64,000 nt of DNA from Agarivorans aestuarii (GTDB lineage: Bacteria > Pseudomonadota > Gammaproteobacteria > Enterobacterales > Celerinatantimonadaceae), in assembly GCF_019670125.1 (NCBI RefSeq), contig NZ_AP023033.1:3151001-3215000 (forward strand). Reading direction: 5' to 3'. The notes beneath the pieces were generated by a model that saw nothing but the letters and a program-made list of their open reading frames with translations, searched no databases and had not been told where the DNA came from. This document shows, one piece after another, positions 23,104-32,369 of this stretch. Numbering within the stretch: the first letter of the stretch is position 1; each line of letters opens with the position of its first letter. The position numbers were made by a program, and so were the translations under genes.

Positions 23104-23502
23104 TTAGAGCCTTACTTCCGCCTTAGGATAATTAATCACAAAGCACAGCTTGCGGTAAACATGCTCCGGTAAGCTGTCGGCAAAAATTAGTTTACATTTA
23201 GGCACATCTTGCTCAAATACAACCACTAAACAACAACCCATTGCGACTCGAGAATAGTTTGACCAAGTGCATTCAAGAGGTTCGCCTTGTCCTTCAAAAA
23301 CCATTTTGTCAGGGCTAAAGTAGCCGCTAGGTTGGTAATACCACCAATGAGAGACAAGCACGGCACTGGTTAACAGACAAAAAACCACGAGAGGTAATAA
23401 CTTAGGAAAGAGGCTTAAAACCAAGCCTTGGAACAGCACACTAGCAGCTACTAAATACAAGTAGCTGCGTGAACGATGGGCCGAAAAGTTACACTTTGAC
23501 AC
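23104..23502 (-). CDS. ygfX: YgfX/CptA-like membrane protein
   Basis: The protein has about 132 residues with two adjacent transmembrane segments (about residues 17-50) and a C-terminal soluble tail, the architecture of YgfX (CptA). YgfX is encoded next to sdhE in enterobacteria and was reported to affect cytoskeletal proteins and SdhE-related functions. The reading frame opens at TTG 23520, but GTG at 23500-23502 reduces the overlap with sdhE to 14 bp and aligns better with the family start. The match rests on position and topology more than on strong sequence motifs. Confidence 0.75.
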   Translation of the reverse strand: MSKCNFSAHRSRSYLYLVAASVLFQGLVLSLFPKLLPLVVFCLLTSAVLVSHWWYYQPSGYFSPDKMVFEGQGEPLECTWSNYSRVAMGCCLVVVFEQDVPKCKLIFADSLPEHVYRKLCFVINYPKAEVRL

Positions 23503-23734
23503 GCTTAAGGATATGCTCAACCATTGCAGCTAAAGGGGCATCTTCGCATTCTTTATGGCCCATAAACCAAGCAAATAAATCAGGATCGTCACAAGCAAGT
23601 AAGCGTTTAAAGGTAAGTTTTTGCTCGTCGCTTAGTTCATCGTATGCTTCATCAACAAAGGGCATAAACAAAACATCTAGCTCTAACATCCCACGACGAC
23701 AAGCCCATTTTAAACGTGATTTATTTTCCTGCAT
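23489..23734 (-). CDS. sdhE: FAD assembly factor SdhE
   Basis: SdhE helps attach FAD covalently to the succinate dehydrogenase and fumarate reductase flavoprotein subunits. The 81-residue product contains the diagnostic LKWACRRGMLELDVLFMPF motif, with RRGM(L)ELD, and CDDPDLFAWFMGH. I choose ATG 23732-23734 because AAGGAA lies about 6 nt upstream. An in-frame ATG 18 nt earlier lacks a good site. It overlaps the ygfX-like gene by 14 bp and is divergent from ygfZ. Confidence 0.95.
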   Translation of the reverse strand: MQENKSRLKWACRRGMLELDVLFMPFVDEAYDELSDEQKLTFKRLLACDDPDLFAWFMGHKECEDAPLAAMVEHILKRVKV

Positions 23735-23889
23735 GTTGTTCCTTGTAGACATGAGTTACACTGGTCAGCATCAACTTATTTCGACTAAAAGCCTTATAAG
23801 TAGTGCTGTAAAAGTATTGACGAAGATACCATTTCAACAACAAAATTACACCCTTATAAGCTTGACTTAGCTCTCAACGGAAGCCGACT

Positions 23890-24834
23890 ATGTCTCAACA
23901 AACTTTATGTACTCTTCCTCCATTATTGGTTCAACCTTTGGATCAGTGGCACCTAGTTAGAGTAAGTGGCGAAGACGCCCAAAGCTATTTACAAGGCCAA
24001 CTTAGCTGCGATGTAAATAGCCTATTACCAGGCCAACAAAGCTTGGCTGCTCACTGTGACCCTACCGGAAAAATGTGGTCGGTATTGCGTCTACTGCGCT
24101 TGGAGCAAGACTACCTTTACTTACAACCAGCATCTTTAGCAGAGTCGCAGTTAAAAGAACTGAAAAAGTATGCGGTGTTTTCGAAGGTAAATATCGAAAC
24201 AGAATCCACATTACATACAGTAGCGGTAATGGGAGCCGAAGCGCCTCACTATATTGCCGAGCAATTTGGTGAAGAAATTGCCAGCCATGGCGGCCTAATT
24301 GAGCAAGGTATTTGTGTACATATTGATGGCCCGAAACGCCGCTACTTGGTGATCACAGAAGATAACAATTGGGGGGCAGATGCTCCTAACAGTGATCTTG
24401 ATGCCAATGAGCTTTGGCGCGCCTTGCAGATTGTTTCTGGTTTACCCACCATTGAACAGGCAACTCAGCAGCAATTTATTCCTCAAGCGCTTAACTTGCA
24501 GCATTTAAACGCCTTAAGTTTTTCTAAGGGCTGTTATACCGGCCAAGAAACCATTGCTCGAGCCAAGTATCGCGGCGCAAATAAACGCGCTTCGTTACGT
24601 TTAGCTGGTCACGGTGCTACTTTACCTAAAGCTGGAGATAGACTAGAACAGCAAATGGGTGACAACTGGCGCGGCAAAGGAACTGTATTACAAGCAGTTC
24701 AATTAGAACCGGGTTACGTGGAGCTATTGGCAGTGCTAAACAACGATACCGATGCAGAGGCTAAGTTTCGCTTAGCAGGCGATGAGCAAAGCTTGTATAC
24801 CATCGCTCAACTGCCCTACGGCTTAGTAGACTAA
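23890..24834 (+). CDS. ygfZ: tRNA-modifying, folate-binding protein YgfZ
   Basis: YgfZ is a tetrahydrofolate-binding protein that supports assembly or repair of certain iron-sulfur enzymes such as MiaB. The 314-residue protein has the GcvT-like fold and the invariant signature KGCYTGQE (in FSKGCYTGQETIARAKYRG), containing the essential cysteine. The N-terminus shows YLQGQLSCDV typical of the family. It is divergent from sdhE-ygfX, as in E. coli. Confidence 0.95.
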   Translation: MSQQTLCTLPPLLVQPLDQWHLVRVSGEDAQSYLQGQLSCDVNSLLPGQQSLAAHCDPTGKMWSVLRLLRLEQDYLYLQPASLAESQLKELKKYAVFSKVNIETESTLHTVAVMGAEAPHYIAEQFGEEIASHGGLIEQGICVHIDGPKRRYLVITEDNNWGADAPNSDLDANELWRALQIVSGLPTIEQATQQQFIPQALNLQHLNALSFSKGCYTGQETIARAKYRGANKRASLRLAGHGATLPKAGDRLEQQMGDNWRGKGTVLQAVQLEPGYVELLAVLNNDTDAEAKFRLAGDEQSLYTIAQLPYGLVD

Positions 24835-24868
24835 ACTAGTATTAAGCGCATGTAGAGATTGCCTAGCC

Positions 24869-25081
24869 ATGGAATTACACAAACTTATTGATTCGCCCTG
24901 TATCAGGCAATGCACCCTTGACGGTGATGATGTTTGTGTTGGCTGCTTTCGCCACCTCGATGAGATTTGCGCTTGGAGTAGTTCTAACAATGCATCTCGA
25001 AAAGCGATTTTGCAGCGCTGCGAACAACGCCGAAAACTAGCGCCGCAATGGCAATTTAATCCCAGTATTGTTAAGCGCTAA
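24869..25081 (+). CDS. DUF1289 family protein
   Basis: The 70-residue protein carries the DUF1289 cysteine pattern, with SPCIRQCTLDGDDVCVGCFR near the N-terminus and the conserved CAW (residue about 35) after it. The four cysteines could bind metal, but the family has no established function. It starts 34 bp after ygfZ and is probably in the same transcript, ended by the bidirectional hairpin at 25104-25130. Confidence 0.87.
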   Translation: MELHKLIDSPCIRQCTLDGDDVCVGCFRHLDEICAWSSSNNASRKAILQRCEQRRKLAPQWQFNPSIVKR

Positions 25082-25103
25082 AAGCCGTAGATTAGATACA
25101 AAA

Positions 25104-25133
25104 AAGCCGCAGAACATAGCTCTGCGGCTTTTA
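25104..25133. terminator. Bidirectional terminator between the DUF1289 gene and pstB
   Basis: A 10-bp stem (AAGCCGCAGA / TCTGCGGCTT) with a seven-base loop has T-rich sequence on its plus-strand exit and an A run (T on the minus strand) at 25099-25104. It can end both the DUF1289 transcript and the convergent pst operon. Confidence 0.9.
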
Positions 25134-25147
25134 TTTATATCTAATAC

Positions 25148-25897
25148 TTAACCAAAATCGCCATTCACGTAGCCGCGAGTACGCTCATCCACTGGCGCAT
25201 TAAATACTTGGTCGGTATCGCCATGCTCAACCAACTCGCCCATCCAAAAGAAGGCGGTTTTATCTGAAATACGCTTAGCTTGAGCCATTGAGTGCGTCAC
25301 AATCACAATAGTGAATTTTTTGCGCAACTCGTCCATCAACTCTTCAATCTTGTGAGTAGCAATAGGATCTAAGGCACTGGTTGGCTCATCCATTAAAATT
25401 ACGTCTGGTTGAATGGCAATGGTGCGCGCAATACACAGGCGCTGTTGTTGTCCACCAGATAAACCAAAAGCAGGGCTATTTAAGCGGTCACTTACTTCAT
25501 CCCATAAAGCTGCACTGCGTAGCGCTGTCTCTACTGTTTCATCAAGGATCTTTTTATTACGAATACCTTGGGCTTTCAAGCCGTAGGCTACATTTTCATA
25601 AATGCTCATTGGGAATGGGTTAGCTTTTTGAAACACCATACCCACTTTCATGCGAAGCGCCGCCACATTGCGGTCTTGATAAATGTCTTTGCCTTCTAAC
25701 TTTACGTCACCTTTAATTGTCACGTTTTCAATTAAATCGTTCATACGATTTAAGGTGCGCAATAAAGTAGATTTACCGCAGCCCGAAGGGCCAATTAAAG
25801 CGGTAACTTTCTTTTCAGGGATCGGTAAGTTAATCCCTTTAAGGGCGTGAGTGTCACCGTAATGTAGGTCTAGTTGGTTAACGTCAAACTTATTCAT
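25148..25897 (-). CDS. pstB: Phosphate ABC transporter ATP-binding protein PstB
   Basis: PstB is the ATPase of the high-affinity phosphate importer. The 249-residue protein has Walker [13 protein letters not shown], a Q-loop in [20 protein letters not shown], the ABC signature [15 protein letters not shown], Walker [14 protein letters not shown] and the switch His in [20 protein letters not shown] near the N-terminus is typical. It starts 9 bp after pstA. There is no phoU immediately downstream. Confidence 0.97.
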   Translation of the reverse strand: MNKFDVNQLDLHYGDTHALKGINLPIPEKKVTALIGPSGCGKSTLLRTLNRMNDLIENVTIKGDVKLEGKDIYQDRNVAALRMKVGMVFQKANPFPMSIYENVAYGLKAQGIRNKKILDETVETALRSAALWDEVSDRLNSPAFGLSGGQQQRLCIARTIAIQPDVILMDEPTSALDPIATHKIEELMDELRKKFTIVIVTHSMAQAKRISDKTAFFWMGELVEHGDTDQVFNAPVDERTRGYVNGDFG

Positions 25898-25906
25898 ATC
25901 AATCTC

Positions 25907-26749
25907 TTAGTAAGAAGCTTTGTTGAATCGGCTAGCGATCAGCTTAGTTGTTAGGTTAATAAGCAGTACTAAAACAATCAGTACTGTTGCAGTTGCATAA
26001 GCCTGATTCCATTCATGAACAGTGAACAATTCTTGAGTTAATTTGTATAAATGAACCGTTAAAGTTCGACCTGAATCCATCACTGATTCAGGGATACGAG
26101 TTACCATACCCGCGGTTAAGAATACCGGTGCAGATTCACCAATAATTCGACCGGTACTTAAGATAACTGCAGTAACAATGCCCGGCATTGCCGACGGTAG
26201 TACCACACGCCAAATTGTGTAAATACGTGAGCTTCCCAAACCATAAGAGGCTTCGCGATAAGCTTGAGGCACCGCAATTAGCGCTTCTTCGGTAGTACGA
26301 ATAATCACTGGCAAAATCAAAATGGCTAGCGTTAAGGCGCCCGACAAAATAGAGAAACCCAAACCTAAGGTAACCACAAAGAAGGTCATACCAAACAAAC
26401 CGTAAATGATCGACGGTATGCCCGCTAGCGACTCAGTACAGAAGCGAATAACCTTTACTAATTTACTCCCTGGCTTTGCATATTCGGTCAGGTATAAAGC
26501 GGTCATAATGCCGATAGGCGCAGCAATTGCGATAGACAGTCCAACCATGTAAATGGTGGAAACAATCATCGAGAAAATACCCGAGGTTTTGCCAACGGTT
26601 GTATAAGCAGAGCTAATAAACTCCCAGCTAACATGGCTTAAACCGTTGCTTAAAATATGCCAAAGCATCCATACCAAGAATAAAATGGTCATGCCGGCTC
26701 CGCCCCAAATCAGGCTAAGAGCAATTCTGTCTTCAATACGGCGGCGCAT
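25907..26749 (-). CDS. pstA: Phosphate ABC transporter permease PstA
   Basis: PstA is one of the two inner-membrane permeases of the Pst system. The 280-residue protein has six predicted transmembrane segments and the permease EAA-type loop with EALIAVPQAYREASYGLGSS. The N-terminus (RRRIEDRIALSLIWGGA) is of the PstA type. Its ATG overlaps the pstC stop by one base (TAATG), indicating coupled translation. Confidence 0.96.
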   Translation of the reverse strand: MRRRIEDRIALSLIWGGAGMTILFLVWMLWHILSNGLSHVSWEFISSAYTTVGKTSGIFSMIVSTIYMVGLSIAIAAPIGIMTALYLTEYAKPGSKLVKVIRFCTESLAGIPSIIYGLFGMTFFVVTLGLGFSILSGALTLAILILPVIIRTTEEALIAVPQAYREASYGLGSSRIYTIWRVVLPSAMPGIVTAVILSTGRIIGESAPVFLTAGMVTRIPESVMDSGRTLTVHLYKLTQELFTVHEWNQAYATATVLIVLVLLINLTTKLIASRFNKASY

Positions 26750-27684
26750 TACTTCACCCTCTTACGGTTTAATACCACTAAGCTGGTATTCAAAATCATC
26801 ACAAATACCAATAAAACAATACCCGTTGAATACAAAGAGCTGGCATGAATGCCTGTGGCATAAGACATCTCTAAGGCGATGTTAGCGGTTAGGGAACGGG
26901 CTGAATCTAATAGCGAACCCGGCATTGCTGTTGAGTTACCCATCACCATAATAATGGCCATGGTTTCGCCTACGGCGCGAGCAACACCTAGCACCACACC
27001 TGCCAGTATTCCCGAACGGGCGGCTGGCAACATCACCTTAAAAATGGTGAACATCGGCGAAGCACCTAAGGCATAAGAGCCTTCTTTATAAGTCCGCGGA
27101 ATCGCTCTAATAGACGTTTCTGCAATAGTGATTACGGTAGGTAAAATCATCACCGCCAAAACAATGATGGCTGCTAACAAAGTACTACCAGCAGGAACAT
27201 TAAACGTTGATTCAATTGCCGGAACAATAATAACCAAACCAAAGAAACCATATACTACCGACGGAATGCCAGCTAGCAGCTCTACGGCAGGGCGAATGAT
27301 ATTTGCCAACCATTTCGGCGCAACTTCAGCTAAGAATATTGCCGTTAGTAAGGCTACTGGCACGCCAATAACTACCGCACCTAAGGCCGATACCACCGAC
27401 GCAACAATCATGGCACCAATGCCATATAAAGCTGGCGGATACCAATCTACACCAAGTAAGAAGTTGGTTAATCCGGCAAACTGAATGGCCGGTAAGCCCT
27501 CAAGCACCAAGAAGTAGCCAATAGTCGCCACCGATAGCACACCAATTAGTGCACTGACCAAAAACAGCAAGTTAAAGAAACGACCAACCCAGTCGACCTT
27601 TTGGGAAGACTGGCTAAGCGCTTCTAATAGCGCAGAATTTTTCAACTCAAATTCTTGAGTTGGAGCAGCAATCGTTTGATTCAT
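26749..27684 (-). CDS. pstC: Phosphate ABC transporter permease PstC
   Basis: PstC pairs with PstA in the phosphate importer. The 311-residue inner-membrane protein has about six transmembrane segments, the EAA loop with ETSIRAIPRTYKEGSYALGA, and the PstC-type GVARAVGETMAIIMVMGNS. It is separated from pstS by 77 bp containing a hairpin that may reduce read-through so that the binding protein is made in excess. Confidence 0.96.
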   Translation of the reverse strand: MNQTIAAPTQEFELKNSALLEALSQSSQKVDWVGRFFNLLFLVSALIGVLSVATIGYFLVLEGLPAIQFAGLTNFLLGVDWYPPALYGIGAMIVASVVSALGAVVIGVPVALLTAIFLAEVAPKWLANIIRPAVELLAGIPSVVYGFFGLVIIVPAIESTFNVPAGSTLLAAIIVLAVMILPTVITIAETSIRAIPRTYKEGSYALGASPMFTIFKVMLPAARSGILAGVVLGVARAVGETMAIIMVMGNSTAMPGSLLDSARSLTANIALEMSYATGIHASSLYSTGIVLLVFVMILNTSLVVLNRKRVK

Positions 27685-27714
27685 TTTAAAATTATTCCAA
27701 AATCAACGTACAAC

Positions 27715-27740
27715 AAAGAGGCATTAAACAATGCCTCTTT
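27715..27740 (-). terminator. Attenuator-like hairpin between pstS and pstC
   Basis: An 11-bp perfect stem (AAAGAGGCATT / AATGCCTCTTT) with a four-base loop lies 22 bp beyond pstS. The T run after it on the minus strand is short, so it may be a partial terminator or an mRNA 3'-end stabiliser favouring pstS expression. Confidence 0.75.
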
Positions 27741-27761
27741 TCTTCGTTCCAAATGGGAAGC

Positions 27762-28577
27762 TTAATTAACTTCGATGTAGCCTTCTTCAGCAACAATCGC
27801 TTGACCATCAGTACCCATAATGAAATCTAGGAACTGTTGAGCTTCAGGAGCAGGTTGGTTGTTCACCAACAATACGAATGGACGCGCAATACCGTAAGAG
27901 CCAGATTTGATGTTGTCTTTAGTCGCTGCTGCACCTTCAATAGATACTGCTGCTAAAGAGTCATCAACCGAACCTAAAGAGATGAAACCAATAGCGTAAG
28001 GGTTGTTAGCCACTAAAGTTTTAATTGCACCATTACCACTAGCAACCTGTGCACGTGGAGAGATAGCCGTAACAGTTACATCGTTGATTTTACGAGTTAG
28101 ACCCATAATGTCTTCAAATGCACCACGAGTACCCGAACCTACTTCGCGAGTAACTGCAACGATAGGTTGGTCAGCGCCACCTACTTCTTTCCAGTTATTA
28201 ATCTCACCCATGTAGATTTTTTTAACCTGCTCAATGCTTAAATCTTTTATTTCATTAGCATTGTTTACAGCTACTGCAATTCCGTCCATTGCCATAACAA
28301 TTTCTTGAGTTACTTCATTCTTTTCAGAATCTTTAACATCACGAGAAGACATACCAATCATGCTAGTACCTTCTTTAGCAGCTCGAATACCTGCAGAAGA
28401 ACCAGTACTTTGAACTTCAACAACGTCATGCTGAGTTGCTTGGTATTTTTCAGCTAATACTTCCATGATTCCTGATACCGAAGTAGAACCAGAAACGGTA
28501 ACAGTGTTACTTGCAAACGCGCTAGTAGCAAACAACATAGAAGCAGCACTTAATGCCGTGATTAACTTGGTTTTCAT
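27762..28577 (-). CDS. pstS: Phosphate-binding protein PstS
   Basis: PstS captures phosphate in the periplasm for PstCAB. The signal peptide spans residues 1-23 (MKTKLITALSAASMLFATSAF). The mature protein has the phosphate-site segments VSGSTSVSG and TGSSAGI, plus TREVGSGTRGAFEDIM. The frame opens upstream at 28607, but ATG at 28575-28577 directly begins a canonical signal peptide. At about 271 residues it belongs to the shorter PstS type. The Pho box at 28647-28664 indicates PhoB control. Confidence 0.95.
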   Translation of the reverse strand: MKTKLITALSAASMLFATSAFASNTVTVSGSTSVSGIMEVLAEKYQATQHDVVEVQSTGSSAGIRAAKEGTSMIGMSSRDVKDSEKNEVTQEIVMAMDGIAVAVNNANEIKDLSIEQVKKIYMGEINNWKEVGGADQPIVAVTREVGSGTRGAFEDIMGLTRKINDVTVTAISPRAQVASGNGAIKTLVANNPYAIGFISLGSVDDSLAAVSIEGAAATKDNIKSGSYGIARPFVLLVNNQPAPEAQQFLDFIMGTDGQAIVAEEGYIEVN

Positions 28578-28646
28578 AACATTTCTCTTTGCAATTAAAA
28601 ATAACAATCAATTTGTCTAAGTCGGGATGCATTGAAACAATCAAAT

Positions 28647-28664
28647 ATGACAGATAGATTACAA
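28647..28664 (-). promoter_or_regulatory. Pho box upstream of pstS
   Basis: On the minus strand the 18-nt sequence is TTGTAAT, four bases, then CTGTCAT. This compares well with the PhoB consensus CTGTCAT-N4-CTGTCAT (two mismatches in the first half, none in the second). It lies about 70 bp upstream of the pstS start, a normal place for PhoB activation. Confidence 0.82.
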
Positions 28665-28753
28665 AAAGAATTAATAGGATATTTTTTGGATTTATTCTGG
28701 AGTTTTTATTTGGATTTTATATTTAAAGCGGTTTTTATGACTAAAATTTAACA

Positions 28754-28790
28754 AAGAAAAGGGCGAACACAGCATTAGCAATTCGCCCTA
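28754..28790 (-). terminator. Terminator after the DUF882 protein gene
   Basis: The 8-bp stem AGGGCGAA / TTCGCCCT (28782-28789 and 28760-28767) is followed on the minus strand by TTTTCTTTG. It lies a few bases beyond the stop of the 28795-29367 gene. Confidence 0.8.
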
Positions 28791-28794
28791 AGTA

Positions 28795-29367
28795 TTAAGA
28801 CCCGCGCCAGCTGCGCACTCTTCCAGTGTCTAAATGAATAAAATCACTAGATGGGTAATAGCCTACTCCACCAAGTTTTAGCTCAAGCGCATGTTTATGA
28901 ACCTTCGCAAGAGATTGCCCCTTAACGCGCAGATCCACAGCTTGACCGGTCATATGGAAGCTTTTTTTAGCTACCCCGCCACCATTTTTACGCAGCATCT
29001 CATTGGTTGCCAGTGATCGATAGCCAGATATGATATCAAAATGCACCTTTCCACCTAAACGATCTTGCAACAAGGCCATTTGCATATATAAGGCTTTATC
29101 CATCTCAGTGGCTTCATTACGTCTAAAATCACGTAACAATTGATCCAACAGCCCTACTTCCTTGTCTTGAAACTCACCACTTTTCCAAAAACATACCTCA
29201 CAGCTTTCGTTGGTATGTAAATTGGTCATGCTTAGAAAGCGCTCTCCCGGCAACTCCCTCGCAATACTAGAACTCGCATAGCTTTTTGGTATTCCAAGAC
29301 CGACTAACCCAGCGCCTAACCCTAACAACAACGACCGCCGTTTTATATTTCGGTCTAACATCAACAC
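28795..29367 (-). CDS. YcbK-like DUF882 / M15-type peptidase family protein
   Basis: The 190-residue protein has an N-terminal twin-arginine-like signal (NIKRRSLLLGLGAGLVGLG) and an M15-like D,D-carboxypeptidase fold, with FDIISGYRSLATNEMLR, KKSFHMTGQAVDLR (zinc-binding His and Asp) and SDFIHLDTGRVRSW (further metal ligand His). This is the DUF882/YcbK family, thought to act on peptidoglycan in the periplasm. It lies downstream of an LdtD-type transpeptidase, the same ycbB-ycbK pairing as in E. coli, which supports a wall-remodelling role. Confidence 0.92.
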   Translation of the reverse strand: MLMLDRNIKRRSLLLGLGAGLVGLGIPKSYASSSIARELPGERFLSMTNLHTNESCEVCFWKSGEFQDKEVGLLDQLLRDFRRNEATEMDKALYMQMALLQDRLGGKVHFDIISGYRSLATNEMLRKNGGGVAKKSFHMTGQAVDLRVKGQSLAKVHKHALELKLGGVGYYPSSDFIHLDTGRVRSWRGS

Positions 29368-29515
29368 TCACTCCAAATGGATCGAAAAACAATCAATTTG
29401 GAGAAAAATACCGACAAACAGCCTAAAAAGCAAACAAAGCTCTAGATTTTAGTCATACCATTTGGAAAAGGATCGTTTACAGATACCAGCTAGTAGTTTG
29501 TTTAAACTAGATTTT

Positions 29516-31255
29516 CTAGCTCGCTAAAAAAGAATCCGCAGAGGCAAAATTATAAATATCTTTTCGATAATGTAGCCCGCCACTACCATCAAACCACGAG
29601 GTAAAATACACCAAGTAAACCGGTACTTTTTGTTTCAATGGAACCCATTTAGGCTCACCTTTAGCAATCAAACGCTGTTTATACTGTTCGCTATAACCCG
29701 CCTGTTTGAGCAAAGTCTCTGCTAGGTAATCAGCCGCCTCAACCCGCACGCAGCCGGAACTAAAAGCCCGATGTTGCTCAGAGAACAATTCCGGTGAAGA
29801 AGTATCATGTAAATAAACCGCAAACTGATTATCAAAATGAAACTTATAAGCACCTAGTGCGTTACCAGGCCCAGGGCGCTGGCGCATACGATAAGGAAAA
29901 GCGCCAGTGTCTTTAACTCGTGTCCAATCGATTTGCTCTCTGGGCACGGCTTGTCCCTGATAGTCAAACAACTCAAAACGTTGCTGGTCAACGTAACCAG
30001 GGTTACGACGCAGCTTAGGAATTATGTCTTTACGAACAATGGTTCTTGGCACGTTCCAATAAGGGTTTATCACCACACTACTTATTTCACTCACCAATAA
30101 AGGCGTAGCTCGTGAAGCTCTGCCAACTACCACTTTAGATTGAAAGACCTCACTGTCTTTATCTAGATAAGTCATCTGATAAGCTGGCACATTAACCATA
30201 ATACGCTGCTGATTAGAACTGAGCATAAAGCGCTCAAGTAACTGCTTACGCAGTAAGTTTCTGGCCAACATTTTGGAGCGATTCACTGGCTTAAAGTTTA
30301 GCCAATACAGGGTATCGCTCCCTACTATGCCATCAGCCTTTAAACCATGCTGCGTTTGGAAACGCTTTAACGCAATTACAGTGTCTGCGTCCAAAGTATC
30401 TAATTGCAAATCAACAAACTGATTAGCGATATCAAACTCAGCAAGACGCTGGCGAATTAAGGGTACCCGCCAGTCACGACTGTTTAAGCTAATCAGCGGT
30501 CCACTTGCAATATTCACTTGTTGTTTTCGCTGCTGTTGCACATTTAACCAATGCAAAATCTGCTGACGATAACGCAAACGCTCAATGTTCAGTTCACCGC
30601 GCATACTACTTAACTGCTGATACAAATCTGCTCGGCTTAAGTGAGCCAGCCACGGTTCATCAATTAGTATCACCAAGGGCTTAGCAGTAATGTTGTTTAA
30701 GGCCATACTTTGGGCATAATCTAAACGCATTAACTGCTGGCAAAATGCCATTAAGCCCAAAAAGGCATCGGTATATAAGGCTTCCCACTGTGGGTTATCG
30801 TTGTTTATCGCATTTATTTGCGCCAGCCAATCACTTAACTGTTTTGGGCCACCAGCTAAACTAAACTCCAACAACATCCACTGTAGTTGGTCACGGGTAT
30901 TTCTCGCCTGGGGGTAACCATACCAAAGTGAATCGGGATGAAAATATTGAATGGATTGTTGAAGATCTGGATAACGAACTTGGTAGTCTTCTGCCTTAAG
31001 CACCAAGGCTGACTCTCTACTCGCTTGAACTGGCCAACTTAAGCGACTTAATAAGCGCTCTCCTACACCTAATTCACTATTTGGAGAAGTATCTAAAGCC
31101 TTAATAGCCGATTGCGAAATGTCAGTATCAAGATGAGTTTGATTGGCTTGTGTAAACACATTACTGGCTTGCTCGTTAGGCCCAAGCAAGCTTACCGCTG
31201 CATGAAGATGCAAACTAAAACAACTTACAATAATGCCCAACAACAACCTGCTCAC
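29516..31255 (-). CDS. ldtD: L,D-transpeptidase (YcbB/LdtD type)
   Basis: LdtD makes 3-3 cross-links between peptidoglycan stems. The 579-residue protein has a signal peptide (residues 1-19), a scaffold region, a peptidoglycan-binding domain (IALKRFQTQHGLKADGIVGS, near residues 290-310) and a YkuD catalytic domain. The catalytic motif is HRAFSSGCVRVE, with the His, Ser-Gly and nucleophilic Cys. MVNVPAYQMTYLD marks the start of the catalytic fold. Length fits YcbB (about 615). Adjacent to the YcbK-like gene. Confidence 0.93.
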   Translation of the reverse strand: MSRLLLGIIVSCFSLHLHAAVSLLGPNEQASNVFTQANQTHLDTDISQSAIKALDTSPNSELGVGERLLSRLSWPVQASRESALVLKAEDYQVRYPDLQQSIQYFHPDSLWYGYPQARNTRDQLQWMLLEFSLAGGPKQLSDWLAQINAINNDNPQWEALYTDAFLGLMAFCQQLMRLDYAQSMALNNITAKPLVILIDEPWLAHLSRADLYQQLSSMRGELNIERLRYRQQILHWLNVQQQRKQQVNIASGPLISLNSRDWRVPLIRQRLAEFDIANQFVDLQLDTLDADTVIALKRFQTQHGLKADGIVGSDTLYWLNFKPVNRSKMLARNLLRKQLLERFMLSSNQQRIMVNVPAYQMTYLDKDSEVFQSKVVVGRASRATPLLVSEISSVVINPYWNVPRTIVRKDIIPKLRRNPGYVDQQRFELFDYQGQAVPREQIDWTRVKDTGAFPYRMRQRPGPGNALGAYKFHFDNQFAVYLHDTSSPELFSEQHRAFSSGCVRVEAADYLAETLLKQAGYSEQYKQRLIAKGEPKWVPLKQKVPVYLVYFTSWFDGSGGLHYRKDIYNFASADSFLAS

Positions 31256-31364
31256 TGGCTACTCCAACACCAAACAACACCCTTTAAGCTTAGTGTCTAA
31301 CGGGTATTGGCAGCACAAAAAAACATGACAATTTTATGTCACGATTTTAAGTTATTGAGATCAT

Positions 31365-31904
31365 TTAGAAAGAAGAGTCAGGCCCCGCTAAAAAAGCGAT
31401 TTCTTCAGGGCTAGACTCTCTACCAAGTATTTGATTACGGTGTGGGTAGCGTCCAAAGCGCTCAATAATCACTTTATGCTTTAGCTCAAACTGATAGTTA
31501 TTTTCTAACCCTGGTGCCTTAAACAACTGCTCTGCCTGCTGGTGAATAACTAAGGATTCGCTATGCATATACGGCATATATAAAAAGCTTCGTTGGCTTA
31601 GATTAAGCTGCTGATCAAACCCTTTTGCTACTGCTTGCTGCGAAAGGCATAGTGCTAATGAATCGTTAGCAAAAGCACCAGCTTGACCACGATGAATATT
31701 TCTTGAGAACTGATCCAATATTATGATTTCAGCTAAGCTTGCTTGCGCTTGCTCGCGCCAAGTAAATAACTCACCACTGACAGCTTGTTGCAACAAAGCA
31801 AAAAACTGACTACTAATGAGTTCATCAATCTTAGCGTCTACACTAAACCACTGTTGTGGGTTTAGCTGTTCAAACCAAAAATCTAAAACGTCTTGATAAG
31901 CCAT
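31365..31904 (-). CDS. DUF924 family protein
   Basis: The 179-residue protein has the DUF924 pattern. It starts YQDVLDFWFEQLNPQQWF, then has SLAEIIILDQFSRNIHRG, and RSFLYMPYMHSES with the late RFGRYPHRNQILGR. The family is soluble with a TPR-like helical fold and unknown function. ATG 31902-31904 is chosen over an in-frame ATG 18 nt upstream because GAGG lies about 7 nt before it. It starts 22 bp after the preceding cysteine-rich protein gene and is likely the last gene of that unit. Confidence 0.88.
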   Translation of the reverse strand: MAYQDVLDFWFEQLNPQQWFSVDAKIDELISSQFFALLQQAVSGELFTWREQAQASLAEIIILDQFSRNIHRGQAGAFANDSLALCLSQQAVAKGFDQQLNLSQRSFLYMPYMHSESLVIHQQAEQLFKAPGLENNYQFELKHKVIIERFGRYPHRNQILGRESSPEEIAFLAGPDSSF

Positions 31905-31925
31905 ACTTGCCTCTTTATTCATTGA

Positions 31926-32369
31926 CTAACAGCCACAGTCGCCTTGTAAGTTCCACTGGCATTGCTGGTAGTTTTCGAAAGTGGAAATTTGACTTATATA
32001 CCCTACAACTTCACAGCCTTGTTCTCCCCAAGTACAGCCAGGGCGAACTTGATTTTCTACTGTTATGGCTGTCGCTTGGTAGCGAAAATTTTGAGCTAAA
32101 CTCAATCCAGCTTGGGTTAACAGCGGGCTCTCTTTTGCTCCCCATAAACTCACTAGTTTGCCTTCGCGCATCATAATGGGATGAGTTCCATCAAGAGCGG
32201 TTTGCAACACAATGTCTGGACGAATCGGAAGATTGGAAGGGAAATAGTAACTACAACCACATCCCCACCGCTGCTCAGCCACTGGAATAGCTTGCAACTC
32301 ACAGGAATAAGTAACACTACTTATCATTACTAATAACGCAGTGCAGAATCCAACAACAAACTTATTCAT
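31926..32369 (-). CDS. Cysteine-rich secreted protein, unknown function
   Basis: About 147 residues. An N-terminal signal peptide (about 1-21, ending TYS) is followed by a mature region rich in cysteine. This includes WGCGCSYYFPS, PGCTWGEQGC, QCQWN and the terminal GDCGC, at least eight cysteines, which suggests disulfides or metal binding outside the cytoplasm. I do not recognise the family. The gene overlaps the 3' end of the HTH regulator gene by 8 bp, so the two are translated together, and the DUF924 gene follows. Confidence 0.78.
   Translation of the reverse strand: MNKFVVGFCTALLVMISSVTYSCELQAIPVAEQRWGCGCSYYFPSNLPIRPDIVLQTALDGTHPIMMREGKLVSLWGAKESPLLTQAGLSLAQNFRYQATAITVENQVRPGCTWGEQGCEVVGYISQISTFENYQQCQWNLQGDCGC

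Noticed and set aside
27128-27484. 118-codon plus-strand frame inside pstC
   Set aside because: It mirrors the periodic composition of the pstC membrane codons and has no recognisable domain.
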